This document shows positions 5,629-12,732 of a DNA stretch of 13,488 nt, in pieces (position 1 is the first letter of the stretch; each line of letters begins with the position of its first letter). The position numbers were made by a program, and so were the translations under genes. The notes under the pieces were generated by a model that saw only the letters and a program-made list of their open reading frames with translations, was not told where the DNA came from and made no database searches. Origin of the DNA: Polyangia bacterium (lineage in GTDB: Bacteria > Myxococcota_A > Polyangia > Polyangiales > Polyangiaceae); the NCBI GenBank assembly GCA_030433055.1, contig JAUILJ010000112.1, forward strand, positions 1 to 13,488, in the 5' to 3' direction.

Positions 5629-7698
5629 GTTTCGTCGTCGGCGCCGACGCGTCGCCATCCAGGCGACGCCCAAGAGGAAGAGCCAGCCTCGTTCGGGTTG
5701 TCCCGTTGCTGCGCGGCAACCGCAGCCGCCGTCGTTGTCGGTGGCGTCGCTCGCGCTCTGCGTGCCGCCGTTGGCGCTCCCAGCCGCTCCGCCGCTGCTG
5801 CTGCCCGCGCTGGCTTGGCCGCCGGAACCCGCGTCTCCACCGCCTGCGCCGGCGCCTGCACCGCTCGAGCCTCCGGCGGGGGAGCCTCCCTCCGCACCGA
5901 GCTCGAACGCTCCACGGTCTGGCGCGCTGCCCACGTAACCGTCGTTGATCCCCGGGATGACCACGGCGCTGTCGACCGCGGGGCTCGAGGCATCGGGGCG
6001 CAAACTCGCGTCCAAGTCCGGCGCCCCGAACAAGCCGGCTGGCTCTTGCCCGGTGCCTTGGCTGAAGCTGGCTAGGTCATCATAGCGATCGTTCGACGCA
6101 CCGTTGTACCAGGTGAAGATGGACTGCGTATCCGTGGTGTACCAGAGGTCATAGTCGAAGGTCGGGTGGGTCGTGCCCTGGTTGTTGGAGTCAATCAGCC
6201 GTCCACCCGCGCTCGCTGCGAACAGGTTGTTCTTGAACACGACGTTGGCGATCGGTACCGAGTGTTCGCCGGGATAGTCATACCAGAGGTTGAGCAGTGT
6301 GCCAGTATCCTCGCGGAAAATAGTGTTGTGGTAGAAGAAGAGGTTCCGCGTCAAGCTCTGGGGGTCGCCGTTCGTGTTCATCTTGATCGCCGCTTGACCC
6401 CAGGCGCCACGGATGACGTTACGCATCACGAAGTAGGGGCCGGGGAGCGCGGGAGCCATGGAGATCGGGTTCTCCGCGTCTCTGAACACGTTGCCGTAGA
6501 TGCGCGCGTTGACACAAATGCCGTCCAGCTCCACGTCGTCGTCCCGGGCGTCGTAGAGCTCGTTGTTCACGAGCTCTGCATCGTGATTCGTGAACCCCAG
6601 GTTCGTGCCGCCCGTCAGCGCTAGCACGTCATCACCAAGCGGCGCCAGTCCGCGGCCCTGTTCTTCGTTTCCGCACAGCACGACGTTGTCCACGTTGCCG
6701 TGGATGCGATTCCCCACCGTGACTGACCCGGCGCCCGGGTTGTTCTCGAACTGGACGCCGTAGTAGGTCTGGCCCGGGCAGGCCTGGTTGCTGGCGCCAG
6801 CGCAGCTCCCGTCGTCCGAGTCGTAGATGTGGTTGTTGCGGATCAGGTGGAAGCCTCCGAGCGTGGTGCCGCCTGGGTAATCAGCGCTCTTGGTCACCAG
6901 GACGTTGTAGTGGCCGTTGTCGTGGATCTCGCAGTCTTCCACGATGACGTGAGCCGAGGAGTGGATTCGCACTCCTTTTCCATCGTCGTCCCCGCCGCCG
7001 TTTCGGATCTCCAGCCCCGAGAGCCAGACGTAGCTCGAGCCGCTGATGTCGATCACGGATCCCGAGCCGCTCCCTGGTCCCTCCAAGATGGGTAGGTCGC
7101 TCGGGTTATCCGCGCGGATAACTAGTGGAGCGTCCGCAGTGCCCTGAAGGTCCTGGACCTTAACTGGGGCATACGTCCCCGGGCCAACCCGGATTTCGTC
7201 GCCTGCTGAAGCTTGGTCGATGGCGTGCTGGATCGTGGCGAAGGGCTCGCCCTGACTGCCACTGGCCTGATCGCTGCCTCCTACGGCCACGTACCAGGTT
7301 CGGCTGGGGGTGAGGGCACTCGGCCATGGGAGGGTGTTCGCCGTCAGGCCAATGGTCGGGCTGTTGGTGACTCCGTCTGGGTCCTGCAAGGTGACCGTCA
7401 CCTGACCGCTGCTGCCCGGCGAGAGACCCAGCGCACTGGTCGCCCAGTTGCGCCCGTCGTAGCGAACCGGCTCATGCAGCGTCCAGGTGGTGGTTCCGTC
7501 GGTGTATTCGACGACCAGTGTCTCGTTTCCGCTCGCTCCTTCCAGGGTCACGATGACACCCAGCGACTCGTAGCCCGGGGTTACGTGCACCTCGGAAAGG
7601 CCAGCGGCGCTCACGGACGCGCTCGTGAGAACCAGCGCCGAAGCCCAGGGCAGGGAGCGGAGTACGCCCGCGAGCAGGCGACGTGTGGGGCGTTTCAT
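5599..7698 (-). CDS. Secreted right-handed beta-helix protein with MYXO-CTERM-like tail
   Basis: This is a 699-residue surface or secreted protein. Residues 1-31 are a signal peptide. Residues about 33-120 look like an Ig or fibronectin-type beta sandwich. At 135-177, WYVAVGGSDQASGSQG, EPFATIQHAIDQA and GDEIRVGPGTY form the DUF1565-type entry to a parallel beta-helix. Residues about 190-500 contain the right-handed helix turns, seen as repeated V-x-N-N and I-x-G-N steps such as FHLIRNNHIYDS, AELVNNELYDA and VVFKNNLFAA, as in pectate-lyase-like and polysaccharide-active folds. APDRGAFELG (592-601) closes the domain. A Gly/Ala/Ser linker (about 602-645) leads to the tail: GCGC (658-661), hydrophobic helix (about 671-682) and six Arg (684-689). 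This layout fits MYXO-CTERM, a sorting signal for surface anchoring after proteolysis. Nine residues follow the Arg cluster, more than usual. No catalytic residues can be assigned; substrate or ligand is unknown. Start ATG 7698 fits the signal peptide. Confidence 0.92.
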   Translation of the reverse strand: MKRPTRRLLAGVLRSLPWASALVLTSASVSAAGLSEVHVTPGYESLGVIVTLEGASGNETLVVEYTDGTTTWTLHEPVRYDGRNWATSALGLSPGSSGQVTVTLQDPDGVTNSPTIGLTANTLPWPSALTPSRTWYVAVGGSDQASGSQGEPFATIQHAIDQASAGDEIRVGPGTYAPVKVQDLQGTADAPLVIRADNPSDLPILEGPGSGSGSVIDISGSSYVWLSGLEIRNGGGDDDGKGVRIHSSAHVIVEDCEIHDNGHYNVLVTKSADYPGGTTLGGFHLIRNNHIYDSDDGSCAGASNQACPGQTYYGVQFENNPGAGSVTVGNRIHGNVDNVVLCGNEEQGRGLAPLGDDVLALTGGTNLGFTNHDAELVNNELYDARDDDVELDGICVNARIYGNVFRDAENPISMAPALPGPYFVMRNVIRGAWGQAAIKMNTNGDPQSLTRNLFFYHNTIFREDTGTLLNLWYDYPGEHSVPIANVVFKNNLFAASAGGRLIDSNNQGTTHPTFDYDLWYTTDTQSIFTWYNGASNDRYDDLASFSQGTGQEPAGLFGAPDLDASLRPDASSPAVDSAVVIPGINDGYVGSAPDRGAFELGAEGGSPAGGSSGAGAGAGGGDAGSGGQASAGSSSGGAAGSANGGTQSASDATDNDGGCGCRAATGQPERGWLFLLGVAWMATRRRRRRNMSAAHFQMK

Positions 7699-7760
7699 GC
7701 CTCTAGCTTAGAGGATCTGGCTGGCGCGAACGAAGCGCGAGCGCTAGCGTCCGCGCTCCC

Positions 7761-8159
7761 ATGGCCAGCGCGAAGAAGCCGCCGAGAGCGGCAAAGCCCA
7801 GCACCAAGTCGAACCAGGCACCGCGCAAGAAGCCCAGCGGAAAGGCCAAGCCGCGCGTTCGCATCGAGCTCTCAGGAAAGCAAAAGAGCTACCTTCGGGG
7901 CCTGGCGCACGAGCTGAAGCCGGTGGTCCAAATCGGTGTGGCGGGAGTGTCCGACGGCGTCATCAAGCAGATCGACGAAGCGCTCGAGATCCATGAGCTG
8001 ATCAAGATCAAGCTGGCGAAGGAAGCCCCGGTGGACACCGCGACGGCGTCGGAGCCTCTGGAGCGCCAGCTGCTGGCGAACGTTGCTCAGCGCATCGGGC
8101 GCACGCTGGTGCTGTACCGGCCCCGGGCCAAAGAGCCCACGATTCGCCTGCCCCGGTAG
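7761..8159 (+). CDS. yhbY: YhbY-type CRM-domain RNA-binding protein
   Basis: YhbY proteins carry one CRS1/YhbY (CRM) domain and associate with the 50S precursor during ribosome assembly in the cytoplasm. The CRM domain occupies about residues 35-122: LSGKQKSYLRGLAHELKPVV (37-56), the GxxG RNA-binding loop as GVAG (59-62; GNKG is common in the family), then VIKQIDEALEIHELIKIKL (67-85) and the closing strand RIGRTLVLYRP (111-121). Residues 1-32 are a Lys/Pro-rich extension absent from the roughly 97-residue E. coli protein, probably disordered and RNA-binding. Its Shine-Dalgarno sequence is poor, but no better in-frame start is evident. It is divergent from the beta-helix gene across 62 bp and is followed after 72 bp by the glycosyltransferase on the same strand. 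Confidence 0.93.
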   Translation: MASAKKPPRAAKPSTKSNQAPRKKPSGKAKPRVRIELSGKQKSYLRGLAHELKPVVQIGVAGVSDGVIKQIDEALEIHELIKIKLAKEAPVDTATASEPLERQLLANVAQRIGRTLVLYRPRAKEPTIRLPR

Positions 8160-8231
8160 GCCGCTGTCCGCGGATTGGAGTCCGCCTTCGTGAGACTGCG
8201 CTGCGCTCTACAGTTGGCGTAGCATGGGCCC

Positions 8232-9356
8232 ATGCGAATCCTGTACGGCGTTGTGGGCGAGGGAATGGGGCACGCCACGCGGAGCCGCGTGATCCTCGAG
8301 CACTTGGTGCGACGCGGTCACCAGATCAAAGTGGTGGTCAGTGGGCGGGCTCATCGCTTCCTGACAGAGCGGCTCGCCCACCATGAGTCCGTCACCATCG
8401 AGGAGATCCACGGACTGAGCCTGACCTATGTGGGTAACCGCGTGGACAAGAGCGAGAGCCTGAAGAAGAACATCAAGGCCGCAGCGAAGGGGATCCGCAA
8501 GAACATCAACGTCTATCGCAAGGTCGCGGAGGCCGGCTTCGAGCCGGAGCTGGTGATCAGCGACTTTGAGTCCTGGGCAGCAGTCTATGCGCTCAATCAT
8601 TTCCTCCCGGTAATTAGCATCGACAACATGCAGGTGATCAATCGCTGCAAGCATCCTGCAGACGTGATCGGCAAGAAGTCGCAGGCGTATCGCATCGCGA
8701 AGGTCGCGGTGAAGTCGAAGCTCCCGGGGGCATACCACTACCTGGTCTCGAGCTTCTTCTTCCCGAAGGTGCGCAAGAAGCGCACGACCCTGGTGCCACC
8801 GATCCTGCGCGACGAGGTCATCCAGGCGAAGCGTGAGCCCGGCGCTCACGTGCTCGTGTACCAAACGGCGAGCGCCAACGAGAAGCTGGTCCCCGCGCTC
8901 CAACAGCTGCCGTACGAGTTTCGTCTGTATGGCATGGGCCGCGAGGCCACCGAGGGCAACGTCAGCCTTCGCGCGTTCTCGGAAGCTGGGTTCGTGGAGG
9001 ATCTGCGCACCGCCCGCGCGGTGATAACCGGGGGTGGCTACACGCTGATGAGCGAAGCGGTGCACCTGGGTGTGCCGGTGCATTCGATCCCGGTCGAGCA
9101 GCAGTTCGAGCAAGAGCTGAACGCGCGCTGGCTGGCGCACCTTGGCTACGGCACATGGTCGCCATCGGTGGATATCGAGAAGATCCGCGATTTCATCGAG
9201 CGGAGCCCGACCTACGCGAGCGCCCTCGAGAGCTATCCACGCCAGGATAACCGCATGCTCTTCCGTCTCGTCGACGAGCTGATCGAGCGCCGCGCCCGTG
9301 GGGAGAGCCGCCCAGTCCGCCTGGACTCTCCTTCCATGGGTGGATACGACGACTAG
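8232..9356 (+). CDS. MJ1255/VC2487-family glycosyltransferase (GT-B)
   Basis: This is a GT-B fold transferase related to the UDP-glycosyl (GT28-like) enzymes, expected to move a sugar from a nucleotide donor to a cell-envelope or small-molecule acceptor at the cytoplasmic face. The N-terminal domain opens with the nucleotide-sugar transferase signature RILYGVVGEGMGHATRS (2-18), followed by a second strand KVVVSGRAHRF (33-43). The C-terminal donor-binding domain contains VLVYQTASAN (207-216), a strand before AFSEAGFVEDLRTARAVIT (248-266), and GGGYTLMSEAVHLGVPV (267-283) with IPVEQQFEQELNA (286-298), the standard sugar-nucleotide loop of this family. A basic stretch lies at about 148-185. Its 374 residues are normal. 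No sugar-biosynthesis or polymer genes are nearby, so donor and acceptor are unknown. It ends 16 bp before the convergent oxidoreductase. Confidence 0.88.
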   Translation: MRILYGVVGEGMGHATRSRVILEHLVRRGHQIKVVVSGRAHRFLTERLAHHESVTIEEIHGLSLTYVGNRVDKSESLKKNIKAAAKGIRKNINVYRKVAEAGFEPELVISDFESWAAVYALNHFLPVISIDNMQVINRCKHPADVIGKKSQAYRIAKVAVKSKLPGAYHYLVSSFFFPKVRKKRTTLVPPILRDEVIQAKREPGAHVLVYQTASANEKLVPALQQLPYEFRLYGMGREATEGNVSLRAFSEAGFVEDLRTARAVITGGGYTLMSEAVHLGVPVHSIPVEQQFEQELNARWLAHLGYGTWSPSVDIEKIRDFIERSPTYASALESYPRQDNRMLFRLVDELIERRARGESRPVRLDSPSMGGYDD

Positions 9357-9372
9357 CGCGGCGCGAGGGACG

Positions 9373-10896
9373 CTACTTGCTGTCTTTCATCGCGATGTGT
9401 GCAGCGTTGAAGCCGCACATCCCGTGCACGCCGGCGCCTGGGTGGGCGTAGCTGGAGCACAAGTACAGGCCGGCCACCGGCGTACGGTAACGGAAATACG
9501 GAAACACCGGCCGCCAAATGAACTGGCGATGCCAGGCATTGGAGCCTCCACCCAGATCGCCGCCAACCAGGTTCGCATCCATCGCCTGCAGGTCCGGTGG
9601 CGCCACCGCGCGCCGTGCGATGATCCGACCCTTGAAGCCTGGCGCTAGCCCCTCGATGCGCTCGTCCACGCTGTCCGCGAAGCGCTCCCGCTGGCTCTCC
9701 CAGGTGCCGTCTACAGTCGGAGGAACGCGGGAGTAGGCCCACAGCGTGTGCTGACCCTCGGGGGCGCGTGTGGGATCCGCGAGGCTCTGTTGCCCGATGA
9801 CCAAGTAGGGGTTCTCGGGGATCTCCCCGCCGCGCACGACTTTGGTGAAGCGACTCAGGTCAGTCAGGCTGTCACCCGCGTGAACGACCGCGCTCTTGTG
9901 CGCGAGCGGTTCGCTCCAAGGCACGGGATCGCTCAGCGCCCAATCGAGCTTGAATGTGCCCCAGCCGTGTGGAAACGAGCGCATGCGCTTGATGACGCGG
10001 GACGAGACCTGGTCATCTTTCAGCAGGTCCAGGTAGAGGGACGGCGCCGATGTGTTGGCCAGGACCATGTGTGAAGCCCGGATCTCCTCACCCCCGACCA
10101 AGCGAACTGCTGCTGCTCGGCCACCCTTGACGATGACCTGCTCGACCTGGGCGCCCAAACGCAGCTTGCCCCCGTGAGCTTCGAGGATTCGCACCAGGGT
10201 GTCCGTGATTGCCTGCGCACCTCCGCGCGGAACCGGATAGCCGCCGGTGACCGCCGTGAGCCCCAACATGTAGCCAAGGCCGGCGCCGAAGACGTCGTCG
10301 GGTCCTACGTCCACGTGTAGCGCGAGGCCGGGCAACACGCGACGGGCTGCTTCGCTCTGGAACAAGCGGGAAGACAGCCCCCTGCCGCTCGAGGCGAGGA
10401 TGCGCGTGAGTTTCAACAGGTTGAACAAGCCCAGCTTGAACAGCGGCCCGAGCGTCGGGAACGGACCCAGCAGGAAGCCGAGGATGTGACGCTCCGCGCC
10501 CCGGTGCCAGCGCGCGAGGTTTCGCCATGCAGCGCCATCTTCGGGACTTCCGAAATGGCTCGCCGTGACGTCGTCGTCGCGAGAGATAGCCGCCACGCTT
10601 CCGTCCGGCGCAGGGTGACAGCTCTCCAATTCCGCATGGCACCATTTGAGGCCATTCCCGACCAGGTCGAGGTGCTTGAAGGCCGGGCTGGTCTTGCCGA
10701 AGGGAAAGAAGGCTGCGCCGACGTCGTGTACGAAACCCGGGCGCGTCGCGATCTCAGAGCCCAGGGCCCCGCCGGGCCGCCTGGGATTCGCTTCGAGCAG
10801 CAGCACACGGTAGCCGTTCCGAGCGAGGATGCAGGCTGCCACCAAGCCGTTTGGCCCGGAGCCGATGACGATTGCTTCTGGATCCCGCGTACTCAC
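9373..10896 (-). CDS. Phytoene-desaturase-like FAD-dependent oxidoreductase
   Basis: This belongs to the amine-oxidase/phytoene-desaturase superfamily, near the PYROXD2-like group often annotated as NAD(P)/FAD-dependent oxidoreductase. The Rossmann dinucleotide site is at the N-terminus: AIVIGSGPNGLVAACILARNG (8-28) with Glu35 at the end of the second strand. Other family landmarks are GGALGSE (42-48), VPRGGAQAITDTLVRILEAHGG (222-243) with LRLGAQVEQVIV (245-256), and the C-terminal FAD-contacting GLYLCSSYAHPGAGVHGM (476-493). I set the start at GTG 10896 (507 residues), because GAGG lies 5 nt upstream; a TTG at 10926 would add ten residues without such a site. The substrate is unknown, and with no carotenoid genes (crtB, crtE) in sight a CrtI role is not supported. 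It is divergent from ruvC and convergent with the glycosyltransferase. Confidence 0.92.
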   Translation of the reverse strand: MSTRDPEAIVIGSGPNGLVAACILARNGYRVLLLEANPRRPGGALGSEIATRPGFVHDVGAAFFPFGKTSPAFKHLDLVGNGLKWCHAELESCHPAPDGSVAAISRDDDVTASHFGSPEDGAAWRNLARWHRGAERHILGFLLGPFPTLGPLFKLGLFNLLKLTRILASSGRGLSSRLFQSEAARRVLPGLALHVDVGPDDVFGAGLGYMLGLTAVTGGYPVPRGGAQAITDTLVRILEAHGGKLRLGAQVEQVIVKGGRAAAVRLVGGEEIRASHMVLANTSAPSLYLDLLKDDQVSSRVIKRMRSFPHGWGTFKLDWALSDPVPWSEPLAHKSAVVHAGDSLTDLSRFTKVVRGGEIPENPYLVIGQQSLADPTRAPEGQHTLWAYSRVPPTVDGTWESQRERFADSVDERIEGLAPGFKGRIIARRAVAPPDLQAMDANLVGGDLGGGSNAWHRQFIWRPVFPYFRYRTPVAGLYLCSSYAHPGAGVHGMCGFNAAHIAMKDSK

Positions 10897-10913
10897 TCGT
10901 GCCTCTCGGGGGA

Positions 10914-10967
10914 CTGTATGAGGCAACCTGCAGCCATCGAAAGGGGAAAGGCGTCATACAGGCTGTA
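10914..10967. promoter_or_regulatory. Spaced inverted repeat and TACAGGCTGTA palindrome between divergent genes
   Basis: CTGTATGA (10914-10921) and TCATACAG (10954-10961) are exact inverse copies 40 bp apart start to start, about four helical turns. The right copy overlaps a second perfect dyad, TACAGGCTGTA (10957-10967). They sit in the 123-bp spacer between the oxidoreductase and ruvC, where promoters of both must lie. The arrangement suits cooperative binding by a dimeric regulator, which is inference. Confidence 0.4.
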
Positions 10968-11019
10968 AACGGGGTGCCTGGAACTTTCGCTTTGGCCGTC
11001 AGGCTGGTATCGGTGGGAG

Positions 11020-11610
11020 GTGCTCGCGATTGGTTTTGACCCTGGCACCCGGAACCTCGGCTGGGGTCTCGTGCGGCGTGAAGGCAACCGCATCACGCAC
11101 ATCGCCCACGGCGTTCTGCGTCTGGATGCTTCAGCGTCGCTCGCGAAGCGCCTGTGCGCTATCGACGAAGGGATCTCGGAGCTCCTGTCGACCCATGGAC
11201 CGGACGTGGGCTCCGTCGAGAGCATCTTCTTCAACAAGGACGCGCAAGCGGCCGCCAAGCTGGGACACGCACGAGGCGTGATCCTGCTGGGTCTGGCCCG
11301 TGCCGGGCTGGATGTGTTCGAGTATCCGCCGGCGCGCGTGAAGCGGACGGTGACCGGCAATGGCCAGGCAGAGAAGCGTCAGGTCGCGCAGATGGTCAAG
11401 GCGATGCTCGCGCTCAGCGATCTGCCACCAGCCGATGCCGCCGATGCGCTCGCCATCGCCATCACTCACCTGCGCCTCGGGCCGCTGGCGCGTGGCGACT
11501 CCGGTGCGGCGCGAGTCCTGGCGGCGATGAGTAGCTCACGGGGCCGCAGTCGTCAGAGCCGCGCTGCGCTGGCTCGCCTCGCGCTCAAACAGCGCGCCGC
11601 AGGTCGCTGA
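11020..11610 (+). CDS. ruvC: Crossover junction endodeoxyribonuclease RuvC
   Basis: RuvC resolves Holliday junctions by paired, metal-dependent nicks, working with the RuvAB branch-migration motor. The RNase H-like fold carries all four acidic catalytic residues: D7 in IGFDPGTRNLGWG (4-16), E67 in VESIFFNKDAQAAAKLGHARG (66-86), and D139 and D142 in ADAADALAIAITH (138-150). The basic YPPARVKRTVTGNGQAEK segment (102-119) matches the DNA-binding region. Length is 196 residues, with a basic Arg/Ala-rich tail (about 158-196) beyond the usual end. GTG 11020 puts the first Asp at position 7 as in E. coli RuvC, but this GTG overlaps the strong GGGAGG ribosome site (11015-11020); see findings. The frame is closed upstream by TAA at 10966. 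ruvA and ruvB do not follow, and lolA begins about 300 bp downstream. Confidence 0.96.
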   Translation: MLAIGFDPGTRNLGWGLVRREGNRITHIAHGVLRLDASASLAKRLCAIDEGISELLSTHGPDVGSVESIFFNKDAQAAAKLGHARGVILLGLARAGLDVFEYPPARVKRTVTGNGQAEKRQVAQMVKAMLALSDLPPADAADALAIAITHLRLGPLARGDSGAARVLAAMSSSRGRSRQSRAALARLALKQRAAGR

Positions 11611-11912
11611 CCCGAAGCGTGTGGCAGCGGTGCGCAAGCGGCGCTGTTGAGCCGAGTTGCCCCGCGCGTGCGTCCCCTTGACTGGTCAGCGAAATCCGCG
11701 CGCTGAGCCTCGGAATGCCGCCTCTGGGTTTCGTGTTAAGGCTCTGGTTTGAGGTGTAAGTATTCGACGTCAGGGGTGTTTTTAGGCGAATGCCAGGTGG
11801 GCCCCTCCCGTCTGTCCCCAGGAAAGCGCGACCTGGCTTGCCAGGTTGCTGGCTCCCAAGTACGGGGCCGAGAGTTGCTGTCCACCCCGTGTGGGTGGAT
11901 TTGAGGAACAGA
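11611..11912 (+). promoter_or_regulatory. 302-bp gene-free region, structured leader of lolA
   Basis: No gene is supported here. The lolA frame is open back to an ATG at 11790, but the signal peptide makes that start unlikely. The region holds ACCTGGC-TT-GCCAGGT (11831-11846), a perfect inverted repeat, plus another GCCAGGT at 11792-11798 that could pair with the same ACCTGGC. It also holds TCCACCC-CGTGT-GGGTGGA (11881-11899), a 7-bp hairpin ending 3 nt before the GAGGA ribosome site (11903-11907). A locally AT-richer stretch (about 11728-11785) may contain the promoter, but no convincing -35/-10 pair is seen. Confidence 0.5.
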
Positions 11913-11918
11913 GTGAGC

Positions 11919-12629
11919 ATGCAGACGAAGAAGCACTGGATTGCCTATGCGCTGTGCGTCGCCCTCGGAGGACTGACAGTCTCCGGCGCGCCGAACGTCG
12001 CCGAAGCCCAGACCGCGACCAAGAAAGCGGACAAGAAGGCGAAGGGTCCCCGTTCCAAGGAGATCGCGAAGCGCGTTCAGACTTTCTACGACAAGACCAA
12101 GACGTTCCAAGCCGGCTTCAAGCAGCGCTACTGGATCAAGAAGTACAACAAGTACAAGAACAGCAACGGCCAGGTGGTGTTCGAGAAGCCTGGCAAGATG
12201 AGCTGGCGCTACAAGAACAACGGCAACCGTGTCGTCTCCGATGGCAAGAAGATCCAGGTCTACGAAGCCGAAGAGAAGCAGATGTACGAGCAGGATATCG
12301 ACAAGAGTCAGTATCCTGCGGCGCTCGCCTTCCTCACGGGCAGCGGCAGCCTGCGCAAGGCGTTTCGCCTGCGGAAGCTCAACAGCAAGCGCATGAAGTT
12401 CGAAGGCGGCTATGTGCTCCTGGGCAAGCCGCGCAAGCCGACGCCCGCATACACCAAGGTCCTGTTCTACATCGACGGCAAGACCAGCCAGGTGCGGCGC
12501 GTGATGCTGATCGATGCCGAGGGGAACCGGAACACCTTTGATTTCTTGTCTCCCAGCGTGAACAAGAAGACGCCGAAGGGCGAGTTCGAGTTCAAGCCTC
12601 CGGCGGGCACCAAGGTGATCAAACCCTGA
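11919..12629 (+). CDS. lolA: LolA-like periplasmic outer-membrane lipoprotein carrier
   Basis: LolA takes lipoproteins released from the inner membrane by LolCDE and carries them through the periplasm to the outer membrane. The 236-residue protein has a signal peptide at 1-30 (KKHW, hydrophobic core, cleavage after NVAEA). A Lys-rich linker (31-48) leads to the half-barrel domain: YDKTKTFQAGFKQRY (57-71), GQVVFEKPGKMSWRYK (84-99), VVSDGKKIQVYE (105-116), the acidic and Tyr-rich turn before PAALAFLTG (133-141), and the last strands NTFDFLSPSVN (205-215) and GEFEFKPPAGTKVI (221-234). These are the normal LolA positions. The mature protein is unusually rich in lysine. ATG 11919 and an in-frame GTG at 11913 are both possible; GAGGA (11903-11907) lies 11 and 5 nt upstream of them, respectively. 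No lolB or lolCDE is nearby. A more distant LolA-fold relative cannot be excluded. Confidence 0.87.
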   Translation: MQTKKHWIAYALCVALGGLTVSGAPNVAEAQTATKKADKKAKGPRSKEIAKRVQTFYDKTKTFQAGFKQRYWIKKYNKYKNSNGQVVFEKPGKMSWRYKNNGNRVVSDGKKIQVYEAEEKQMYEQDIDKSQYPAALAFLTGSGSLRKAFRLRKLNSKRMKFEGGYVLLGKPRKPTPAYTKVLFYIDGKTSQVRRVMLIDAEGNRNTFDFLSPSVNKKTPKGEFEFKPPAGTKVIKP

Positions 12630-12653
12630 GCCAGGTCAGACTTTGGGAGCGTC

Positions 12654-12690
12654 CGAGGGCGGCCTTAGCGGGCTGCCCTCGCTGCATTTT
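12654..12690 (+). terminator. Rho-independent-type terminator after lolA
   Basis: CGAGGGCGGCC (12654-12664) pairs with GGCTGCCCTCG (12671-12681) across a 6-nt loop, giving an 11-bp GC-rich stem with a single G-T pair. TTTT at 12687-12690 follows 5 nt later. It begins 24 bp after the lolA stop. The same hairpin could also stop the convergent histidine kinase transcript, though without a T-run on that side. Confidence 0.7.
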
Positions 12691-12732
12691 GCGCGTGCGC
12701 AGCCCAGTGGGTGCGTCCGGGGCCTCGGGGCG

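Noticed and set aside
8208..9140. A 310-codon open frame on the minus strand inside the glycosyltransferase gene
   Set aside because: It is antisense to a protein with clear GT-B motifs. Long antisense frames are expected in GC-rich codon-biased genes, and its translation shows no recognisable domain.
9373..10896. Carotenoid biosynthesis (CrtI) locus
   Set aside because: The protein is only a superfamily relative, and no crtB, crtE or other carotenoid gene is present in the window.
10897..11019. LexA (SOS) box upstream of ruvC
   Set aside because: Neither CTGT-N8-ACAG nor GAAC-N4-GTTC is present. The CTGT and ACAG copies seen have the wrong spacing or orientation.
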